Shown piece by piece: positions 37,508 to 46,200 of a stretch of 59,080 nucleotides of DNA. How positions within the stretch are numbered: position 1 is the stretch's first letter; every line of letters starts with the position of its first letter. The notes beneath the pieces are model-generated. The model was not told the DNA's origin. It was given only the letters and a program-made list of their open reading frames with translations, and ran no database searches. The translations under genes and the position numbers were made by a program. This DNA comes from Pseudomonadota bacterium (GTDB lineage Bacteria > Myxococcota_A > Polyangia > Fen-1088), in assembly GCA_023438785.1 (NCBI GenBank), contig JAEXQJ010000336.1, forward strand, positions 1 to 59,080, in the 5' to 3' direction.

Positions 37508-38233
37508 CTAGCGTAGTCCCAGGATTCGAACCAGGAGCGGCAGGAAGATCGAGGTCAGCAGGCCCGACAGGCCCATGGCGAGACCCGAGAACGCCCCCGC
37601 CTCGCTCGATTCCTGATAAATGCGCGCGGTGCCGAGGCCGTGGCAGCCGACCCCCATGGCCGTGCCGCGGACAGCGGGGGCGAGGGCGTGCACCCGGGTC
37701 AGGACCACGGGACCGAGCATGGCACCGATCACGCCCGTGGCTATGACGAAGACGGCGGTCAGCGAGGGTTGCCCGCCGATCTTTTCGGAGATCCCCATGG
37801 CAATGGGCGTGGTGACCGATTTGGGGGCCAGGCTGAGGGTGACCTGCGCATCGCCCCCAAGCATTCTGCTGAGCAGGACCGCGCTCAGGATGGCCGTGAG
37901 GTTGCCTGCCACCAGTCCGCCGATGATGGGCAGGGCAAGCTGGCGCAAGCGCGGCAATTCCCGGGCGAGCGGAATGGCCAAGGCCACGGTCGCGGGGCCG
38001 AGCAGGAAGTGCAGGAAGTACGCGCTGCCGAAGTAGGTGGGGTAGGGCAGACCGCTGAGCTGTATCAGCGCGACCAGGACCACGATCGACCAGGCGACGG
38101 GATTGGCCAGCGGGTGGCCCTTGACCTTGTCTTGCAGTGCCCGGAAGACCACGTACGCGAGCACGGTCAGCAGCACGCCCGGCAGCGGCGTGGACCACAG
38201 CCCGTGCAGTGACCCGTTGGAGGAGCCGTTCAC
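37508..38233 (-). CDS. lrgB: LrgB family membrane protein
   Basis: A 241-aa membrane protein of about eight spans in the LrgB/CidB family; SLAPKSVTTPIA and GVGCHGLGTARIYQE are its hallmark stretches. GTG at 38233 is chosen because it overlaps the lrgA stop (GTGA). LrgAB proteins act in murein hydrolase control, pyruvate or glycolate uptake in various organisms. It converges on mglA, with 20 bp between the two stops. Confidence 0.9.
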   Translation of the reverse strand: MNGSSNGSLHGLWSTPLPGVLLTVLAYVVFRALQDKVKGHPLANPVAWSIVVLVALIQLSGLPYPTYFGSAYFLHFLLGPATVALAIPLARELPRLRQLALPIIGGLVAGNLTAILSAVLLSRMLGGDAQVTLSLAPKSVTTPIAMGISEKIGGQPSLTAVFVIATGVIGAMLGPVVLTRVHALAPAVRGTAMGVGCHGLGTARIYQESSEAGAFSGLAMGLSGLLTSIFLPLLVRILGLR

Positions 38234-38601
38234 TGTGGGCCCTTCGCGCGGCGGGCGCGCGCCGCGAGCAGGCGCAGGCCCAGCATCATCACGCACGCCG
38301 TTGCCACGATGGCCAGCACCGTGCTCGCCAGCAAGGCCACCGTGATGGGCAGCCACGCCGTGCGGAAGGTCTCCGACAGCACCAGGACGCCCACGCCCGC
38401 GGGAATGAAGAACAGGGGCATCGCCTTGAGCAGGGCATCGGCGACCTCGGCCAGCCCAGGCGGCACGCGCCGCGCGCTTGCCAACACCACCGCGAGTAAG
38501 GCCATGCCCAGCACCGGGCCAGGCACCGGGAGGCGCAGCGCAGCCGCGATTCCCTCCCCGAGCGCCTGGCAGGCGAGTAGGACGGCGATTCCAGCGAACA
38601 T
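38230..38601 (-). CDS. lrgA: LrgA/CidA family membrane protein
   Basis: A 123-aa holin-like membrane protein with four hydrophobic segments and the family stretch LPVPGPVLGMALL, then PLFFIPAGVGVL. ATG at 38601 has GAGGAG eight bases upstream; the frame continues upstream without a better site. It overlaps lrgB by four bases. The pair probably works as one complex in the inner membrane. Confidence 0.9.
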   Translation of the reverse strand: MFAGIAVLLACQALGEGIAAALRLPVPGPVLGMALLAVVLASARRVPPGLAEVADALLKAMPLFFIPAGVGVLVLSETFRTAWLPITVALLASTVLAIVATACVMMLGLRLLAARARRAKGPQ

Positions 38602-38832
38602 CGCTTTGACTCCTCGGAAAGATGGGAAGGGGGCAAGAAGGCGGCGGCCCGACCGACGGAAACGTAGCATGCATGTGCCGCAGGGATGCGGCCGGCCCGG
38701 TTAGGCCTGGCGACCGGCGCCCGTCGAGCTCTGCTGAGCAGCCCCCACGAGTACCCCTGCGGCCTCACGGTCGGCCTGCAATTCGGCAGGGCGGGCGGGT
38801 GACCGCCGCGCGTGGGAGTCACGCCCGGGCCG

Positions 38833-38873
38833 AGGCCGTGACGGAGCTCGCGCGCGGCAGGGGCGGCTGAGAT
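38833..38873 (+). repeat. mglA 3'-end-like fragment, copy 2 of the direct repeat
   Basis: A non-genic stretch encoding AVTELARGRGG and a stop, mirroring mglA's AVLTELKRGSGG and stop. It lies in the 280-bp gap between lrgA and the subtilase gene; the rest of a GTPase is absent, so it is a remnant or a duplicated end. Confidence 0.65.
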
Positions 38874-38881
38874 GGGGGGCC

Positions 38882-40687
38882 CTATTCGCGCAGGACCGCC
38901 GTCCCGAGCAGAAGCCCCAAGGCCGCATTCAGGCCTAGCCACACCCGATCCAGGGGGATGAAACGCAGATCCGCCGTGTAGGCGCAGGTCGCGAAGAGCA
39001 GCGCGCCGGCCACTCCGAAGGCCAGACCAGCCAGGACGGGGCGGAGCGCGCGCACGCCAAACAGGACGGCGATGCTGACCAGGGGCAGGAGGGCGCTCCA
39101 CAAGAGCGGGTTGCCTTGCCCGGCGGGACCCCAGAGCGCTGCCATGCCGCCCACGACGCCCAGGCCCAAGGGAGAATCGGACAGCCAGGCCGGCGCGCCC
39201 AGGTGGGGCAGGAAGAAGAGGCCCGAGGCGCCGAGAACCACGGCCGCCGCGAAGCCCAGGCCTCCGCGAGCGAGCCGCATGCGCCGCCGACCGGCCAACC
39301 CGAGCAGCGCTGCTCCCACGCCCAGGCTGAGGCTGAGGCCGCCGCGCGCCGCGCGCGCCTTGTTCAGCGCCGCCTCCGCGTTCACGAGGCCGGCGCCGTA
39401 GTGGTCGTCGATGCGGCTGCCGGCCGCGCTGGCCCCCTTGGGCTTGCGGGCCGTGTCGAGCAGGATCGACTCCACGGCGTCGGGGCGGGTCACGCCGGCG
39501 CCCACCACCAGCGCCGCCACGCCCGCCACATGAGGCGCGGCCATGGAGGTCCCCATGAACCACAGGTAACTGTCACGGCGCGTGTCGCCCGGGACGATGG
39601 TGTTCTGCAAAACGCCGTCGGGCCTGCCGTCGCCGTTCTGGTCCAGGCGCACGTTGCCGCCCGGAGCCGCTATGTCGATCTCCTTGCCCCAATTCGAATA
39701 GAAGGTCGGGCGCTCATCGAATTGCGTGGCCGCGACCGCGATGACGCCGGGGTAGCGCGCGGGGTAGCCCACGCGGCCGCGACCGTCGTTGCCCGCGGCG
39801 GCCACCACCACCACGCCCTTGCCGCGCGCGTAGTCGATCGCCCGGCGAACCGGGGTGATGGGGAAGGGGCCGCCCAGGCTCATGTTGATGACGTGGGCCC
39901 CGTTATCCGCGGCGAACCGGATGGCTTGCGCGATGGCGGCCATGGAACCCGAGCCGCTGGCGCTCAGTACCTTGAGCGGCATGATGCGCGCCCCGAACGC
40001 CACGCCGGCCACGCCCACGCGGTTGTGGGTGGCCTGAGCGATGGTCCCCGCCACGTGGGTGCCGTGGCCGTGATCGTCGTCGGCCTGCTCGCGATCGGCC
40101 AGAAAGTCGTAGCCCGCCGCGAACGCCGTCCCGGCCAGGTCGGGCACTCGGCTCACGCCGGTATCGATGACCGCCACCGTCGCCCCTTTGCCTTGGCCCA
40201 GCTCCCACGCCGTCGGCAGACCGATCTGTGCCAGGTGCCACTGATAAGTGAAGCAAGGGTCGTTGGGAAAGCCCTTCGAATCGGCCCCGGCCCGGGCGCA
40301 TTCGGGCGCCTCGTTTTTGGGGGGTGCGGCCAGGTCCTCGGGCAAGAGACTCACGGGAACGTCGTAGTCCACCGATTCGACCATGGGGTCGTGGCGCAAG
40401 CGGGCCGCAGCCGTCTCGGCCTGGGCCAGGCTCTCGAAATGAATGCGGTACAGGCGGTCCTGGGCCGAGAAGCGGCTGATGGGCTGTTCGTCGAGGCCGT
40501 TGTGGGCCAGGACCTCCGCCGGAACGTCATCGCGGAAATCCACGATCAGCGTGGCCTGGCTGGCCAGGGCCGCCTCTTCATCCTGAGCCATGGGCGACTC
40601 GGTCCGGTGTCCGGGTGAAGTGCGCCAAAGCCACGTGGTGAGGCCACACAGGGCGAGGAGAAGTGCCAAGGCCAGCCGCGGTCGCAT
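38882..40687 (-). CDS. subtilisin-like serine protease (S8) with polytopic membrane tail
   Basis: A 601-aa protease. An N-terminal hydrophobic segment is followed by an inhibitor-like propeptide, then the S8 triad: Asp in AVIDTGVS, His in HGHGTHVAG, Ser in GTSMAAPHV. After residue 430 or so there are about six hydrophobic segments to the C-terminus, where most S8 enzymes have none or secreted accessory domains. The protease domain would face the periplasm or outside. ATG at 40687 is preferred over TTG at 40696; neither has a clear ribosome-binding site. Confidence 0.88.
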   Translation of the reverse strand: MRPRLALALLLALCGLTTWLWRTSPGHRTESPMAQDEEAALASQATLIVDFRDDVPAEVLAHNGLDEQPISRFSAQDRLYRIHFESLAQAETAAARLRHDPMVESVDYDVPVSLLPEDLAAPPKNEAPECARAGADSKGFPNDPCFTYQWHLAQIGLPTAWELGQGKGATVAVIDTGVSRVPDLAGTAFAAGYDFLADREQADDDHGHGTHVAGTIAQATHNRVGVAGVAFGARIMPLKVLSASGSGSMAAIAQAIRFAADNGAHVINMSLGGPFPITPVRRAIDYARGKGVVVVAAAGNDGRGRVGYPARYPGVIAVAATQFDERPTFYSNWGKEIDIAAPGGNVRLDQNGDGRPDGVLQNTIVPGDTRRDSYLWFMGTSMAAPHVAGVAALVVGAGVTRPDAVESILLDTARKPKGASAAGSRIDDHYGAGLVNAEAALNKARAARGGLSLSLGVGAALLGLAGRRRMRLARGGLGFAAAVVLGASGLFFLPHLGAPAWLSDSPLGLGVVGGMAALWGPAGQGNPLLWSALLPLVSIAVLFGVRALRPVLAGLAFGVAGALLFATCAYTADLRFIPLDRVWLGLNAALGLLLGTAVLRE

Positions 40688-40747
40688 CAAGGGCAAGTAT
40701 ACCGGCTCGATGGCGGACCGAGCGCCATGGCGCGGCGAAGGCCAGCG

Positions 40748-42205
40748 CTACTCGTCGGGCTGCCCGAGCAGGTGGTTCGCCTGGCGGGCCGCCACGAAGA
40801 GCGTATCCGAGAGGCGGTTGAGGTACGGGATCACGTGCTCGCCCACGGCTTCGGCCGTCAGGTGCACGAGCGCGCGTTCTGCCCGCCGACAAATGGCGCG
40901 CGCCATGTGAAGCTGGGCGGCAGCAGGTGCGCCGCCTGGCAGAATGAAGCCATGCAGGGCCGGTAGGTCTTTGGACCAGGTGTCCATGTCCTGTTCCAGC
41001 GCCGCGACGTGGTCGGCCCCGATGCGCGCGGGCGCGTCGGGAGCCGCCAACTCGGCGCAGAGCTGGCCCAGCTCCCTCTGGATTCGGCGCAGCACGGTTG
41101 CCAGCGCGTCTGCCGGCGTGCCGGCCAGGGCGGCGCGGGCCAGACCCAATGAGGCGGACAGCTCGTCGATCGTGCCGAGGCCATCCATGCGCGGGCTGTC
41201 CTTGCGCACCCGCGTGCCGTCGCCCAACCCGGTCTCGCCCTTGTCGCCGCCGCGCGTGTAGATGCGGGAGGCTGTGGGGCGCCCGGCACGCGCTGCACGT
41301 GGCCGCGCGGCGTTGGTGCCAGGCTCGTAGTTGCACACCACCACTTCGTTGACGGGCCCTCGCCCCTCCTTGCGCGAGTTGATGCTCCGCCGGGCGCGCA
41401 GGGGGTGGATGTGAAAGGGCGCATACAGCTCGCGCACCAGCGGCGTGTCGCTGTTGGAGAGCATGAGCTGGCAGCCCATGTCGTTGAGCTGGGCATAGAC
41501 GCGGGCCAGATCGCGCTGATCCTGCTCGCCAAACGAGTCGCTGGTGTACGAGGTGAATTTGGCCGTGCGTGACACCGGGTGATAGGGCGGGTCGAAGTAC
41601 ACGAAGTCGCCCGTCCGCGCGACCTCCGGCAAGCAGCGGAAATCACCCACGCGCAGATCGGTATCCTGCAGGAAGTGGCTGGCCGCGCGCAGGGCCTCCT
41701 CGTCGAGGATCTTGGGCGCCTTGTACTTGCCGAAGGGGACGTTGAAGAGCCCGCGGCTGTTGACTCGATATAGCCCGTTGAAGCACGTCTTGTTCAGGTA
41801 GATGAGCCGCGCCGCGCGCGCCACGGGTGCGGTCGGCTGCTGGGAGCGCACCTCATAGAAGTGCTCCTCGCCGTGCTTTTCCCTGTGCCGGCGCAGGGCC
41901 TTGATGAGCTCGTCCACCTGATCCCGCACGGCCACGAAGGTCTCGATGAGCTCGGCGTTGTTGTCGCACAGGACGGCGTGCGAGGGGCCGAGCAGCGCCT
42001 TGACCTGGAAATAGACCGCCCCGCCACCCAGGAAAGGCTCGATGTAGCGGCTGACCTTGCGCGGGTAGAGGGGCTGGAAGCTCCCCAGGAGCTGCGTCTT
42101 ACCGCCCGCCCATTTGATGAACGGCCGAACGAAGGTCGCACCTCCGGTGGCTCGGAACGGGGATCTCTGATGGCGCTTCGGGTTCTGCTCGTCGGGCGAG
42201 GCCAC
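40748..42205 (-). CDS. fusion: DNA adenine methylase plus ATP:cob(I)alamin adenosyltransferase
   Basis: A single open frame of 485 codons. Residues 25-295 are a Dam-type N6-adenine methylase (FIKWAGGKTQLL, catalytic DPPY at D205, ending NEVVVCNYEP). After an Ala/Arg-rich linker of about 18 residues, residues 314-485 are a PduO-type adenosyltransferase (IYTRGGDKGETGL, GTIDELSASLG, LNRLSDTLFVAARQ). No start codon lies in the linker, which argues for a true fusion, though a GTG at 41344 within VVVCNY could start the second part alone, with only a distant purine-rich stretch upstream. The GTG start at 42205 precedes the first Dam motif; the frame continues upstream. Neither domain shows obvious loss of key motifs. 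Confidence 0.85.
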   Translation of the reverse strand: MASPDEQNPKRHQRSPFRATGGATFVRPFIKWAGGKTQLLGSFQPLYPRKVSRYIEPFLGGGAVYFQVKALLGPSHAVLCDNNAELIETFVAVRDQVDELIKALRRHREKHGEEHFYEVRSQQPTAPVARAARLIYLNKTCFNGLYRVNSRGLFNVPFGKYKAPKILDEEALRAASHFLQDTDLRVGDFRCLPEVARTGDFVYFDPPYHPVSRTAKFTSYTSDSFGEQDQRDLARVYAQLNDMGCQLMLSNSDTPLVRELYAPFHIHPLRARRSINSRKEGRGPVNEVVVCNYEPGTNAARPRAARAGRPTASRIYTRGGDKGETGLGDGTRVRKDSPRMDGLGTIDELSASLGLARAALAGTPADALATVLRRIQRELGQLCAELAAPDAPARIGADHVAALEQDMDTWSKDLPALHGFILPGGAPAAAQLHMARAICRRAERALVHLTAEAVGEHVIPYLNRLSDTLFVAARQANHLLGQPDE

Positions 42206-42210
42206 GGCGC

Positions 42211-42240
42211 ATTTAAGGCGTGCTCTATGCCAGAATGCAA
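42211..42240 (-). promoter_or_regulatory. candidate promoter of the methylase fusion gene
   Basis: On the minus strand TTGCAT (42240-42235) and TTAAAT (42216-42211) are 18 bases apart. The -10 box ends five bases before the GTG at 42205, so the transcript could be leaderless. This is inferred from spacing only. Confidence 0.3.
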
Positions 42241-42251
42241 CCGTCCTGGCG

Positions 42252-42668
42252 ATGAAGCTGAGCCGTCTCTCGATCAACCGAAGTGTGGTCCTAATGGCGC
42301 TGGCCGTCGTGTGCGGCGTGTGCCTCGGGGCGTGCCGCCGCCCATCCTCCCTGACCGTGCAAGACCTGCGCGCGGGCACGGGTGTGCAGGCCCGGGAGGG
42401 CAGCAAGGTGGCCGTTCATTACGTGGCGCGCTTGCAGAGCGGTGTGCAGGTGGACGATTCGCACGCCCGCGGCACGCCGTCCGAGTTCGTGATCGGCCAA
42501 GGTATGGTCATTCCCGGCCTCGAACGAGGCGTCGTGGGCATGCGCGTGGGCGGATTGCGTCGGGTCACCGTGCCCCCCGCCCTGGCCTATGGAAAACGGG
42601 CCGGTGGCCCCAACATTCCGTCGGGCAGCACCCTGGTTTTCGAGGTCGAGTTGGTCGCGGTAATGTAG
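42252..42668 (+). CDS. FKBP-type peptidyl-prolyl isomerase, lipoprotein
   Basis: A 138-aa protein with a signal ending in LGAC (lipid Cys at 28) and a compact FKBP domain: VAVHYVARLQSG, EFVIGQGMVIPGLERGVVGM and VPPALAYGKR. It would catalyse proline isomerisation during folding of envelope proteins. No chaperone extension is present. It lies 140 bp before fusA on the same strand. Confidence 0.92.
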   Translation: MKLSRLSINRSVVLMALAVVCGVCLGACRRPSSLTVQDLRAGTGVQAREGSKVAVHYVARLQSGVQVDDSHARGTPSEFVIGQGMVIPGLERGVVGMRVGGLRRVTVPPALAYGKRAGGPNIPSGSTLVFEVELVAVM

Positions 42669-42809
42669 CGCGCCGGCGCGTTTCTGCAGATCCGTCATGG
42701 TTTTGACGCCTGGCCCGCCCCCAAGATTATGCTGGCGTTTGCGGGCTGGTTGACTAGACTGCCGCGACTTTTCGACCCCCAAAGCGTCAAGCAACAGGCA
42801 GCAGCACTC

Positions 42810-44939
42810 ATGGCGTCCATAGAGAAAATCCGCAACATCGGCATTTCCGCCCACATCGATTCGGGCAAGACCACGCTGTCGGAGCGCGTGCTCTATTACA
42901 CCGGCAAGATCCACAAGATCGAGGAGGTGAAGGGCAAATCCGGCGTCGGCGCGACCATGGACTTCATGGACCTGGAGCGCGAGAAGGGCATCACCATTCA
43001 GTCTGCCGCCACGACGGCCGACTGGGATGACCACGAGATCAACCTCATCGACACGCCCGGCCACGTGGACTTCACCATCGAGGTCGAGCGTGCATTGCGC
43101 GTGCTCGACGGCGCCGTGCTCGTCCTGTGCGGGGTGGCCGGCGTGCAGTCGCAGTCGTACACCGTCGATCGCCAGATGCGGCGTTACCGCGTGCCGCGCA
43201 TCGCCTTCATCAACAAGCTCGACCGTTCGGGTGCCAACGCTGCGCGCGTGACCGAGCAGCTAAGGGAAAAGCTGCACCTGAACACGATTCCGCTGCAGAT
43301 TCAGATCGGCGCCGAGGACCGCTTCGAAGGCGTGGTCGACCTCATCAACATGCAGGCGGTCTACTTCGATGGTGACAACGGCGAGAACGTGCGCCGCACC
43401 GAGATTCCGGCCGATCTCGTCGAGGAGGCCAAGGCCGCCCGCCAGCGCATGATCGAGTCGCTGGCCGACGTGGACGATGCCATCGCCGAGAAGTTCCTGG
43501 CCGAAGAGGAGTGCACCCCGGCCGACTTGGTGCCGGCCATCCGCCGTGCCACCGTGGCCTTCAAGGCCACGCCCGTGATGATGGGCTCGGCTTACAAGAA
43601 CAAGGGCGTGCAGCTCCTGCTCGATGCGGTCAACGCCTACCTGCCCAACCCCTCCGAGGTGGAGAACAAGGCCCTCGACCAGGCCAATAGCGAGGCCGAG
43701 GTCATCCTGCCGTCCGATCCCGCCAAGCCCTTCGTAGGCCTGGCGTTCAAGCTCGAGGACGGGCGCTACGGTCAGCTGACCTACATGCGCATTTACCAGG
43801 GCAAGATCTCCAAGGGCGACTTCATCGTGAACTGCTCGGCAGGGCAGAAGAAGGTGAAGATCCCGCGCCTCGTGCGCATGCACGCCAACGAGATGGAGGA
43901 CATCACCACCGCGCAGGCCGGCGACATCGTCGCTCTGTTCGGCGTCGAGTGCGCGTCGGGAGACACCTTCACCGACGGCAAGCTCAACTACACCATGACC
44001 TCCATGCACGTGCCCGAGGCCGTCGTGTCGCTCGCCGTCGAGCCGCAGGACAAGGGCATGGCCACCAACTTTTCCAAGGCGCTCAACCGCTTCACCAAGG
44101 AAGACCCTACCTTCCGCGTGTCGCGCGACGAGGAATCGGCCCAGACCATCATCAGCGGCATGGGTGAGCTTCACCTCGACATCTACATCGAGCGCATGAA
44201 GCGCGAGTTCAACTGTGTGGTCATCCCCGGCCGACCGCAGGTCAAGTACCGCGAGACCATCACCCAGCGTGGCGAGTTCGCGTACACCCACAAGAAGCAG
44301 ACCGGTGGTTCGGGTCAGTACGGTCGCGTGTGCGGCTTCATCGAGCCGTTGCCCGCGTATCACGCCACGGGTTACGAGTTCGCCGACGAGATCGTCGGCG
44401 GCGCCATCCCGCGCGAGTTCATCCCGGCCTGCGACAAGGGCTTCCAGGAGGCCATGAAGAAGGGACCGCTCATCGGGTTCCCCATCGTCGGCGTGAAGTG
44501 CCTCATCAACGACGGTCAATCCCACCCGGTGGATTCGTCGGAAATGGCGTTCCGCACGGCGGCCCTCATGGGCTTCCGCGAGGCCTACAGCAAGGCCAAG
44601 CCCACCATCCTTGAGCCCATCATGCTCGTCGAGGTGCAGTTCCCCGAGGAGTTCCAGGGCGCGGTCATCGGCCAGCTCAATCAGCGCCGTGGCGTCATCA
44701 TATCGACCGAGAAGAACGAGGGCTTCGTCTCGGCGATGGCCGAGGTTCCGCTGGCCGACATGTTCGGCTATGCCACGGACCTGCGCTCCGCGACCCAGGG
44801 CAAGGGCGAGTTCAGCATGGAGTTCAAGAAGTATGCTGAGGTGCCCAAGCAGGCCCGCGACGCCATGATTCAGGACTTCAAGGAGAAGCGCGAGAAGGCC
44901 GCTGGCGGCGCCGCCGGCCAGAAGCGCGCCAATGGCTAG
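42810..44939 (+). CDS. fusA: translation elongation factor G (spdEFG1-like)
   Basis: A 709-aa GTPase for ribosomal translocation with five EF-G domains. G motifs: AHIDSGKTTLSER, DTPGHVDF and NKLD. The P-loop has Ser and Leu (HIDSGKTTL) where ordinary bacterial EF-G has HIDAGKTTT; this form is found in the spd group (spirochaetes, planctomycetes, deltaproteobacteria) and in mitochondrial EF-G1. No rpsL/rpsG/tuf genes surround it, supporting a second, unlinked fusA type. ATG at 42810 is used since the G domain starts at once after it. A terminator follows. Confidence 0.93.
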   Translation: MASIEKIRNIGISAHIDSGKTTLSERVLYYTGKIHKIEEVKGKSGVGATMDFMDLEREKGITIQSAATTADWDDHEINLIDTPGHVDFTIEVERALRVLDGAVLVLCGVAGVQSQSYTVDRQMRRYRVPRIAFINKLDRSGANAARVTEQLREKLHLNTIPLQIQIGAEDRFEGVVDLINMQAVYFDGDNGENVRRTEIPADLVEEAKAARQRMIESLADVDDAIAEKFLAEEECTPADLVPAIRRATVAFKATPVMMGSAYKNKGVQLLLDAVNAYLPNPSEVENKALDQANSEAEVILPSDPAKPFVGLAFKLEDGRYGQLTYMRIYQGKISKGDFIVNCSAGQKKVKIPRLVRMHANEMEDITTAQAGDIVALFGVECASGDTFTDGKLNYTMTSMHVPEAVVSLAVEPQDKGMATNFSKALNRFTKEDPTFRVSRDEESAQTIISGMGELHLDIYIERMKREFNCVVIPGRPQVKYRETITQRGEFAYTHKKQTGGSGQYGRVCGFIEPLPAYHATGYEFADEIVGGAIPREFIPACDKGFQEAMKKGPLIGFPIVGVKCLINDGQSHPVDSSEMAFRTAALMGFREAYSKAKPTILEPIMLVEVQFPEEFQGAVIGQLNQRRGVIISTEKNEGFVSAMAEVPLADMFGYATDLRSATQGKGEFSMEFKKYAEVPKQARDAMIQDFKEKREKAAGGAAGQKRANG

Positions 44940-44967
44940 CTGACCGCTCGCGCACGTACTCTCAACG

Positions 44968-45003
44968 GCCTCCCTGTCGCAAGCGGGGAGGCTTCGTTGT
45001 TTT
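44968..45003 (+). terminator. Rho-independent terminator of fusA
   Basis: GCCTCCC (44968-44974) pairs with GGGAGGC (44986-44992) in a 7-bp stem, followed by TTCGTTGTTTT. It sits 29 bp after the fusA stop. Confidence 0.8.
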
Positions 45004-45478
45004 GAGGGGTGCGACCTGGAACCCGCGGCCAGGGCTTCGCCTCGTCTCCTCCGGTCAAGTCGCTGTGGAAGGCCGCCCCGGGGCGTGGGAGTGACCCTGG
45101 CGGTCCCGCGCGTGGGCAGCGGTCCCGCGGTCCGGGCGGTGGCGCAGGCCGCGGTCATGCGCCTCGTGCCGTGCGCCGGACGTGCACATGGGGGGCGACG
45201 CGAGCGCCGGCGAGCTCCGCCTTCTTGGCCTCGCCCGCCCTCGACCTGGAGAGCCGGTTGCTGGCGCCCCGAGGACACCGCCTGCGGGGCTCTTTTGCGC
45301 CGCTAATCCCAGGGATCTGCTCCTGGCCCAGCTCGGGCGCCTATTCAACGGCCCGCCATCTCGTTGTGGCCGATGAGCGGGCGAGCGCCGAACCACCAGC
45401 CAAGCCCGCAGAATGACCGGTGAATTGCCGCTCGCACGGACAAGCCCGGTGTCCTCGCGGCGTTCAGAGCGGGTGTCA

Positions 45479-45509
45479 TTGGAGCCGCCACGCGCGATCG
45501 TGATATACG
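45479..45509 (+). promoter_or_regulatory. candidate promoter of the ether-lipid operon
   Basis: TTGGAG (45479-45484) and an extended -10, TGATATACG (45501-45509), are 19 bases apart and 15 bp before the HAD gene. The TG two bases before the TATACG box compensates for the long spacer. Weak evidence. Confidence 0.3.
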
Positions 45510-45524
45510 CGTGCTTCCCCCCAC

Positions 45525-46187
45525 ATGGCAGCAGCCGCGTTCTATGACCTCGACGGCACGTTGTGTCGGACCAATCTGGTGCATGCGTTCGCCTACAACG
45601 CGCGCAACCAGCAGGGTCTCTTTCGTAGTTTGACCCGCAGTGTGTCGACAGCGATCAGCGTGCCCGCGTTTATGGCCGCCGATTTCTTCGACCGGCGGTT
45701 GTTCAACGACCTGTTCTTCCGTCGCTATCGCGGCGAGTCCGAGGATCGCCTGCGCTATCTGGCCGACGAGTTGTTCGACAACTTGATCAAGCCGGCCATT
45801 TTCCCGGGCGCCTACACCCTCATCGACAAGTCGCGCCGGCTCGGGCTGCGCCAGGTCCTGGTCACGGGTGCGCTCGATTTGACCGCCGTCCCCTTGGTGC
45901 GCCACCTGGGGCTGGATGATTCCGTAACCAACCATCTCGAATTCGTGGACGGCAAAGCCACCGGCCGGCTCCTGCCCCCGGTAATGGCCGCCGCCACGAA
46001 GGCCAGTTGGATCCGCACCTACGCCGAGAAGGAAGGGCTGAACCTGTCCGAGTGCTACAGCTACTCGGACAGCATGAGCGATCTGCCCATGCTCTCAGTG
46101 GTGGGGCACCCGACCGCCGTGAACCCGGATTTCCGGCTGCGCAATACGGCGCTGCAACACGACTGGCCGATCCTGGATCTGCGTTAG
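45525..46187 (+). CDS. HAD-IB family phosphatase
   Basis: A 220-aa HAD hydrolase of the phosphoserine phosphatase-like subfamily IB. Motif I is FYDLDGTLCR, motif II VTGALD, and motif IV YSDSMSDLPML; a helical cap lies between motifs I and II. It could remove phosphate from a lipid or glycerol-phosphate intermediate, given the downstream acyl-processing enzyme, but this is inference. It leads a four-gene run with gaps of 13, 11 and -4 bp. Confidence 0.88.
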   Translation: MAAAAFYDLDGTLCRTNLVHAFAYNARNQQGLFRSLTRSVSTAISVPAFMAADFFDRRLFNDLFFRRYRGESEDRLRYLADELFDNLIKPAIFPGAYTLIDKSRRLGLRQVLVTGALDLTAVPLVRHLGLDDSVTNHLEFVDGKATGRLLPPVMAAATKASWIRTYAEKEGLNLSECYSYSDSMSDLPMLSVVGHPTAVNPDFRLRNTALQHDWPILDLR

Positions 46188-46200
46188 ACAAGAGGCCGTA

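Larger units (their letters stand above)
44940..45524 (+). other. intergenic region between fusA and the lipid operon
   Basis: About 585 bp. Apart from the fusA terminator and an extended -10-like promoter near the right end nothing functional is recognised. The open frames here have no ribosome sites or recognisable protein features. Confidence 0.5.

Noticed and set aside
37515..37540. tRNA T-arm-like GGTTCGAATCC on the minus strand
   Set aside because: It is the end of lrgB coding sequence; the flanking bases do not pair as a T stem and there is no acceptor or anticodon arm.
36228..38198. 656-codon minus-strand open frame spanning mglB, mglA and part of lrgB
   Set aside because: Crosses three well-supported genes and has no family features.
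38622..38870. 82-codon plus-strand frame ending in the mglA-like tail
   Set aside because: Only the last 11 residues resemble MglA; the rest is Arg/Gly/Pro-rich without a ribosome site, so it is listed as a repeat, not a gene.
43260..45278. 672-codon minus-strand open frame opposite fusA
   Set aside because: Antisense to an intact EF-G; composition (Leu, Gly, Asp, His-rich) is that of a mirror frame in GC-rich DNA.
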